Origin: Bradyrhizobium sp. Ash2021
GTDB taxonomy: Bacteria > Pseudomonadota > Alphaproteobacteria > Rhizobiales > Xanthobacteraceae
Length of the DNA stretch: 64,000 bases
NCBI RefSeq assembly: GCF_031202265.1
Contig: NZ_CP100604.1
Span: 5,872,501 to 5,936,500 of the forward strand
Reading direction: 5' to 3'
Shown here: one piece after another, positions 60,553 through 64,000 of the stretch
How positions within the stretch are numbered: the first letter of the stretch is position 1
Layout: each line of letters opens with the position of its first letter
Position numbers and translations under genes: made by a program
Notes under the pieces: model-generated
What the model saw: only the letters and a program-made list of their open reading frames with translations
Told to the model about the DNA's origin: nothing
Database searches by the model: none

Positions 60553-62814
60553 TTGTTATTTCGAACTCCCAGATCAGCAGCCTCAACAAACGCACAACCG
60601 CCGCTGGATGAGCCGGATTCCAAGCCTGCCAAGCCCAACCGGACTGGGACTCTTGGCGATGACCCCCTCTCCGCTTCCCTGACATATCTGGCTGCCTATC
60701 ATGGACGCGCCGTAAGTCGCGAAGCCTTGCTGGGAGGGCTCCCTATCCTCGACGGAAAGCTGTCGGTTGCGCTTTATGACCGGGCAGCCAGACGCGCCGG
60801 TCTCGAAACCGAGGCTGTGAAACGGAATCTTACCGATATCCCTGCGCTGGTCTTGCCTGCCGTTCTGATTATGAGAAATGGGACCGCCTTGATCCTTCTG
60901 GGGATCGACGACGCGCACAAGAGTGCCAAGGTCCTGGATCCGACAGTGACGCCAAGCGTGGCGCGGGTGGCTCCAATCGGGGCTATCACTGCCGACTATA
61001 CGGGCTATGCATTTTTGGTTAGGGCCGCCGCCGAGGCCGACGCACGCGCGGTTGCCGCCGGGGATATTCCCCGAAACCATTGGTTCTGGTCGGTAGTTAA
61101 GGTGCACTGGCGCAGCTATGGGCATATTGCTCTTGCCGCCTTCCTGACCAACATGCTCGCTTTGGCTACCCCACTATTCACGATGAGTGTCTATGACCGG
61201 GTCGTTCCGAATGGCGCGATCCCATCACTGATTGCCCTCTCGATCGGAATGGGTCTCGCCATCGCGTTCGACTTTTTGTTCCGCATGGTGCGAAGCCGGA
61301 TGATTGACGTCACCGGAAAGACGGTAGACGTGGTTCTTGCGGCCAATATCTTCGAGCATGTGATGGCCGTGAAAATGGCGCAGCGGCCGCCTTCGGTCGG
61401 CATCATCGCCAATCAACTGCGCGATTTCGATTCGGTGCGCGAGTTCTTCACCTCCGGCAGTGTGGTTTCGGCAACCGATTTGGTCTTCGCGGTCCTGTTC
61501 ATCGGGGTTCTCTTCACTATCGCAGGACCGTTGGCGTGGATTCCGCTCGTCATGTTGCCAATCATGATGCTGATCGGTTTTGTCCTGCAACGCCCGCTCG
61601 ATCGCGCGATGAAGCGCCTGCAAGCCGAATCGGCAGCTCGTCACGGCGTTCTCGTCGAATCCCTGTCCGGCATCGAAACCGTTCGCGCAACCGGCGCTGA
61701 AGCCCGCATGCAGACGGCTTGGGAGCGTTCGGTCGCTGCTACCGCACGATCCGGTGAGGATGTGCATTTCTGGTCCTCGCTATCATTGACGAGCGCCAAC
61801 GTCGCCCAACAGATTACCAGCCTCTCTCTGCTGGTAATCGGTGTCTTTCTCATCCTCGACGGCAAGCTCACGGTCGGGGCGCTGGTCGCGGCCAACATGC
61901 TGGCGGGCCGCGTCCTTGCGCCGATCGCGGGGATTGCCTCGGTGATCACCCGCGGAACTCAGACCTTAGCGTCGCTCAAATCGATTAATCGCATCATGTC
62001 GTTGGAGCGCGAGCGATCGCCGCAGCGGGCCTACGTTGCCAGAAAGATCGACGAAGGCCGGATCGCCTTCGAGAATGTCAGCTTTGCCTATCCGGGGGCC
62101 CCCGGCAACGCGCTGGAAAAGGTCTCATTCAAGATCGAGGGCGGTGAACGGGTCGGCATCATCGGACGGGTCGGATCGGGCAAGACCACCGTCGGGCGTC
62201 TGCTTCTTGGCTTCTACGAAGCTAAAGAGGGCCGCATTCTGGTCGATGGCGTTGATTCCAGGCAATACGATCCCGCTGATTTGCGCACCGGAATTGGCTT
62301 CGCAATGCAGGACACCGATCTCTTCTTCGGAAAACTGCGCGACAACATCGCACTCGGCAAACCCGAAGCGACCGACGAAGAGATTCTTAATGCGGCGCGC
62401 TTGTCAGGCGTCGAAAGCTTCATCGCCGGCCATCCGATGGGATACGACATGCCTATCTCCGAGGGCGGTCGCAGTCTTTCGGGCGGCCAGAAGCAGGCGA
62501 TCGGGCTTGCCCGTGTACTGATCAGGAAGCCCAAGGTGCTGTTCCTCGATGAACCGACTGCCCATTTTGATATCCGAAGCGAAGCCGAATTCCTCGAGCG
62601 ATTGAAAGCCATTCGCGGCGAACAAATGACCATTATCATTTCGACGCATCGTCTCTCGCTCCTCAACATGGTCGACCGGCTGCTGCTGTTTGATAATGGC
62701 CGTCTGGTCGCTGACGGACCTCGCGACAAAGTATTGGCGATCTTGCAAGGCAAGCCCCTGGCCGCTGCCCCCGCTCCCTTGCAGGAGAATACGATACAAC
62801 CGAAATCGGCATAG
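60553..62814 (+). CDS. Type I secretion ABC transporter with inactive C39-like domain (LapB-like)
   Basis: A 753-residue permease-ATPase fusion. Residues about 35-155 form a C39-like domain in which the catalytic Cys is absent ('DDPLSASLTYLAAYHGR'), as in LapB and RTX-toxin exporters where it only docks the substrate. Six transmembrane helices follow (about 195-460). The ATPase has Walker A 'GIIGRVGSGKTTVGRL', Q-loop 'GIGFAMQDTDLFFG', signature 'GRSLSGGQKQAIGLARVL' and Walker B 'KPKVLFLDEPTAHFD'. The start is a TTG at 60553 with AAGGA nine bases upstream. It would export an RTX or adhesin-type protein with a C-terminal signal. The adaptor gene follows after 25 bp. Confidence 0.93.
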   Translation: MLFRTPRSAASTNAQPPLDEPDSKPAKPNRTGTLGDDPLSASLTYLAAYHGRAVSREALLGGLPILDGKLSVALYDRAARRAGLETEAVKRNLTDIPALVLPAVLIMRNGTALILLGIDDAHKSAKVLDPTVTPSVARVAPIGAITADYTGYAFLVRAAAEADARAVAAGDIPRNHWFWSVVKVHWRSYGHIALAAFLTNMLALATPLFTMSVYDRVVPNGAIPSLIALSIGMGLAIAFDFLFRMVRSRMIDVTGKTVDVVLAANIFEHVMAVKMAQRPPSVGIIANQLRDFDSVREFFTSGSVVSATDLVFAVLFIGVLFTIAGPLAWIPLVMLPIMMLIGFVLQRPLDRAMKRLQAESAARHGVLVESLSGIETVRATGAEARMQTAWERSVAATARSGEDVHFWSSLSLTSANVAQQITSLSLLVIGVFLILDGKLTVGALVAANMLAGRVLAPIAGIASVITRGTQTLASLKSINRIMSLERERSPQRAYVARKIDEGRIAFENVSFAYPGAPGNALEKVSFKIEGGERVGIIGRVGSGKTTVGRLLLGFYEAKEGRILVDGVDSRQYDPADLRTGIGFAMQDTDLFFGKLRDNIALGKPEATDEEILNAARLSGVESFIAGHPMGYDMPISEGGRSLSGGQKQAIGLARVLIRKPKVLFLDEPTAHFDIRSEAEFLERLKAIRGEQMTIIISTHRLSLLNMVDRLLLFDNGRLVADGPRDKVLAILQGKPLAAAPAPLQENTIQPKSA

Positions 62815-62839
62815 ACGGCAACCAGGACGCGGAATCTCA

Positions 62840-64000
62840 ATGGCCTCCTCTGACTTTGCCTTTGCGAACGACATCCGGGCGGCAGCAGCCCTGCGCACAC
62901 CGCGCACCTCGCGCATGCTGCTGTTCTCGTTCCTCGCTCTTCTTACGGCGTTTCTTCTATGGGCGCATTTTGCGGTACTGGACGAAGTCAAGCGCGGCAA
63001 TGGCCGTGTCGTGCCGTCGCAACAGACCCAAGTAGTCCAGAGCCTTGAAGGCGGTATCGTCGGCACGATCCTGGTACAGGAAGGCGCCATCGTTCAGCAG
63101 GGACAGTCCCTGATGCGGATCGACGACACGAAATTTGCCTCGGAATTCGGTGAAATCCGTGAACGACGCGCGGCGATGGCGGCGCGGGTAGCTCGGCTTG
63201 AAGCGGAAGCTCGGGGACGCAGCGAAGTGGTGTTTCCGGATCAATTGGATCAAGTGGTGCCGGCCGCGGTCGCAACGGAAACCAGCGTCTTTAAGATGCG
63301 GTCGCAAAAAGTGGCCCAGGATATCGATGTGTTGAACCAGCAAGTCACGCGGCTCACCGGAACGCTCAAACTGCTCGACCGCGAGTTGGCTCTAACCCGC
63401 AAGCTCTACGAACAGAAGGTGGTGCCCGAAATAGAAATGTTGCGACTGGATCGGCAAGCCACGGAAATGAGGGGGCAGCTTGCCGAGTCGCAATCCAAGA
63501 TCGCTAATATCACCGCCTCTTTCCGTTCTCAGGCCGATGAAGACCTCGCAAAGTCGCGCGGGGACCTCGCTGTTCTCGACGAAAACATCAAGTCTGCGCA
63601 AGATCGGGTGCGACGGACTGATCTGAAATCGCCGGTACACGGCATTGTTAACAAATTAAACGTGACCACGGTCGGCGCGGTGGTGCAGCCGGGCGCCAAT
63701 CTGATGGATATCATTCCGCTCGACGATTCATTGCTGGTGGAGGGAAAGATCCGTCCGCAGGACATCGCCTTTATCCGTCCCAGCCAGGACGCCGTCGTGA
63801 AGATCTCCGCCTACGATTCTTCGGTTTACGGTTCCCTAAAGGGCAAGGTCGAACGCATCAGCGCCGATACGATCGTCGACGACAAGGAAAAAACCGAGCG
63901 TCCGGAAACGTTTTACCGGGTCATGGTGCGGACCGAAAAAAACCATCTCGGCACTGAGGAAAAGCCATTGCCGATCATTCCTGGAATGGTTGCTACCGTC
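62840..64000 (+). CDS. HlyD-family membrane fusion protein, 3' end outside the window
   Basis: At least 387 residues of a type I secretion adaptor (HlyD/LapC-like), open at the right edge. After a cytosolic stretch comes one transmembrane helix, 'MLLFSFLALLTAFLLWAHFA' (about residues 26-45), and the first half of the lipoyl domain, 'VVQSLEGGIVGTILVQEGAI'. A long coiled-coil hairpin follows (about 105-245), then the second lipoyl half, 'RTDLKSPVHGIVNKLNVTTV', and the beta-barrel. It bridges the ABC transporter and the TolC-like channel across the periplasm. The ATG at 62840 is the first good start after the ABC gene (25 bp). Confidence 0.9.
   Translation, partial: MASSDFAFANDIRAAAALRTPRTSRMLLFSFLALLTAFLLWAHFAVLDEVKRGNGRVVPSQQTQVVQSLEGGIVGTILVQEGAIVQQGQSLMRIDDTKFASEFGEIRERRAAMAARVARLEAEARGRSEVVFPDQLDQVVPAAVATETSVFKMRSQKVAQDIDVLNQQVTRLTGTLKLLDRELALTRKLYEQKVVPEIEMLRLDRQATEMRGQLAESQSKIANITASFRSQADEDLAKSRGDLAVLDENIKSAQDRVRRTDLKSPVHGIVNKLNVTTVGAVVQPGANLMDIIPLDDSLLVEGKIRPQDIAFIRPSQDAVVKISAYDSSVYGSLKGKVERISADTIVDDKEKTERPETFYRVMVRTEKNHLGTEEKPLPIIPGMVATV

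Overview
This is a GC-rich alphaproteobacterial chromosome segment, most likely Bradyrhizobium or a close relative (Nitrobacteraceae). The evidence is the codon use, the DUF2336, PAS_5, BTLCP and COG3904-type proteins, a perfect FNR/FixK box upstream of a terminal oxidase operon, and several copies of dispersed intergenic palindromes of the kind common in Bradyrhizobium. The genus assignment is an inference from protein style and repeats; no rRNA or tRNA gene is present in the window.

Layout. Positions 1-1.1 kb hold the 3' end of an IS5-family element cut by the window edge. From 1.2 to 33.8 kb the content is mostly ordinary chromosome: a CnbZ-like protein, a ModA-like binding protein, an S10 carboxypeptidase, NAD kinase, a receiver/Hpt pair, a DUF2336 protein and a lytic transglycosylase. 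A six-gene minus-strand operon for a B-type (ba3-like) cytochrome c oxidase follows (14.8 to 9.7 kb), with three multihaem cytochromes c, a 58-residue membrane subunit and a FixK/FNR box. Then come hisI, folE, a NifU-like scaffold, yidD, an APC permease, a subtilase with a downstream inhibitor-like small protein, two COG3904 ClpP-fold exported proteins, thrS, a nitroreductase and a PAS-GGDEF-EAL protein.

From about 34 kb the window becomes a mosaic of core and accessory blocks. A repeat-rich patch precedes an 811-residue DUF4238/SEC-C protein of foreign look. After that come a patatin, a CBS protein, a rhomboid, a PAS protein and a PoxB-like enzyme. A second repeat patch carries a dead IS5 transposase fragment and leads to a Tat-exported multicopper oxidase whose promoter carries a CsoR-type operator. 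A tRNA-3'-end-like sequence lies just beyond that promoter. An enoyl-CoA hydratase, an MBL hydrolase, a PilZ protein, a cupin and a LapG-family cysteine protease follow.

From 51.8 to 58.6 kb is a recent insertion hotspot. It holds a complete IS256 element with a perfect 9-bp target duplication that landed on the stop codon of a histidine kinase gene, a divergent GAF-AraC regulator, an AraC remnant, an IS630 element with a frameshifted transposase, and a frameshifted small gene. The kinase itself has Pro in place of the phospho-accepting His. The window ends in a type I secretion operon: TolC-like channel, ABC exporter with an inactive C39-like domain, and an HlyD-type adaptor that runs off the edge. 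The LapG-like protease at 50.6 kb and this exporter together suggest a Lap-type adhesin system, but no adhesin is visible here.
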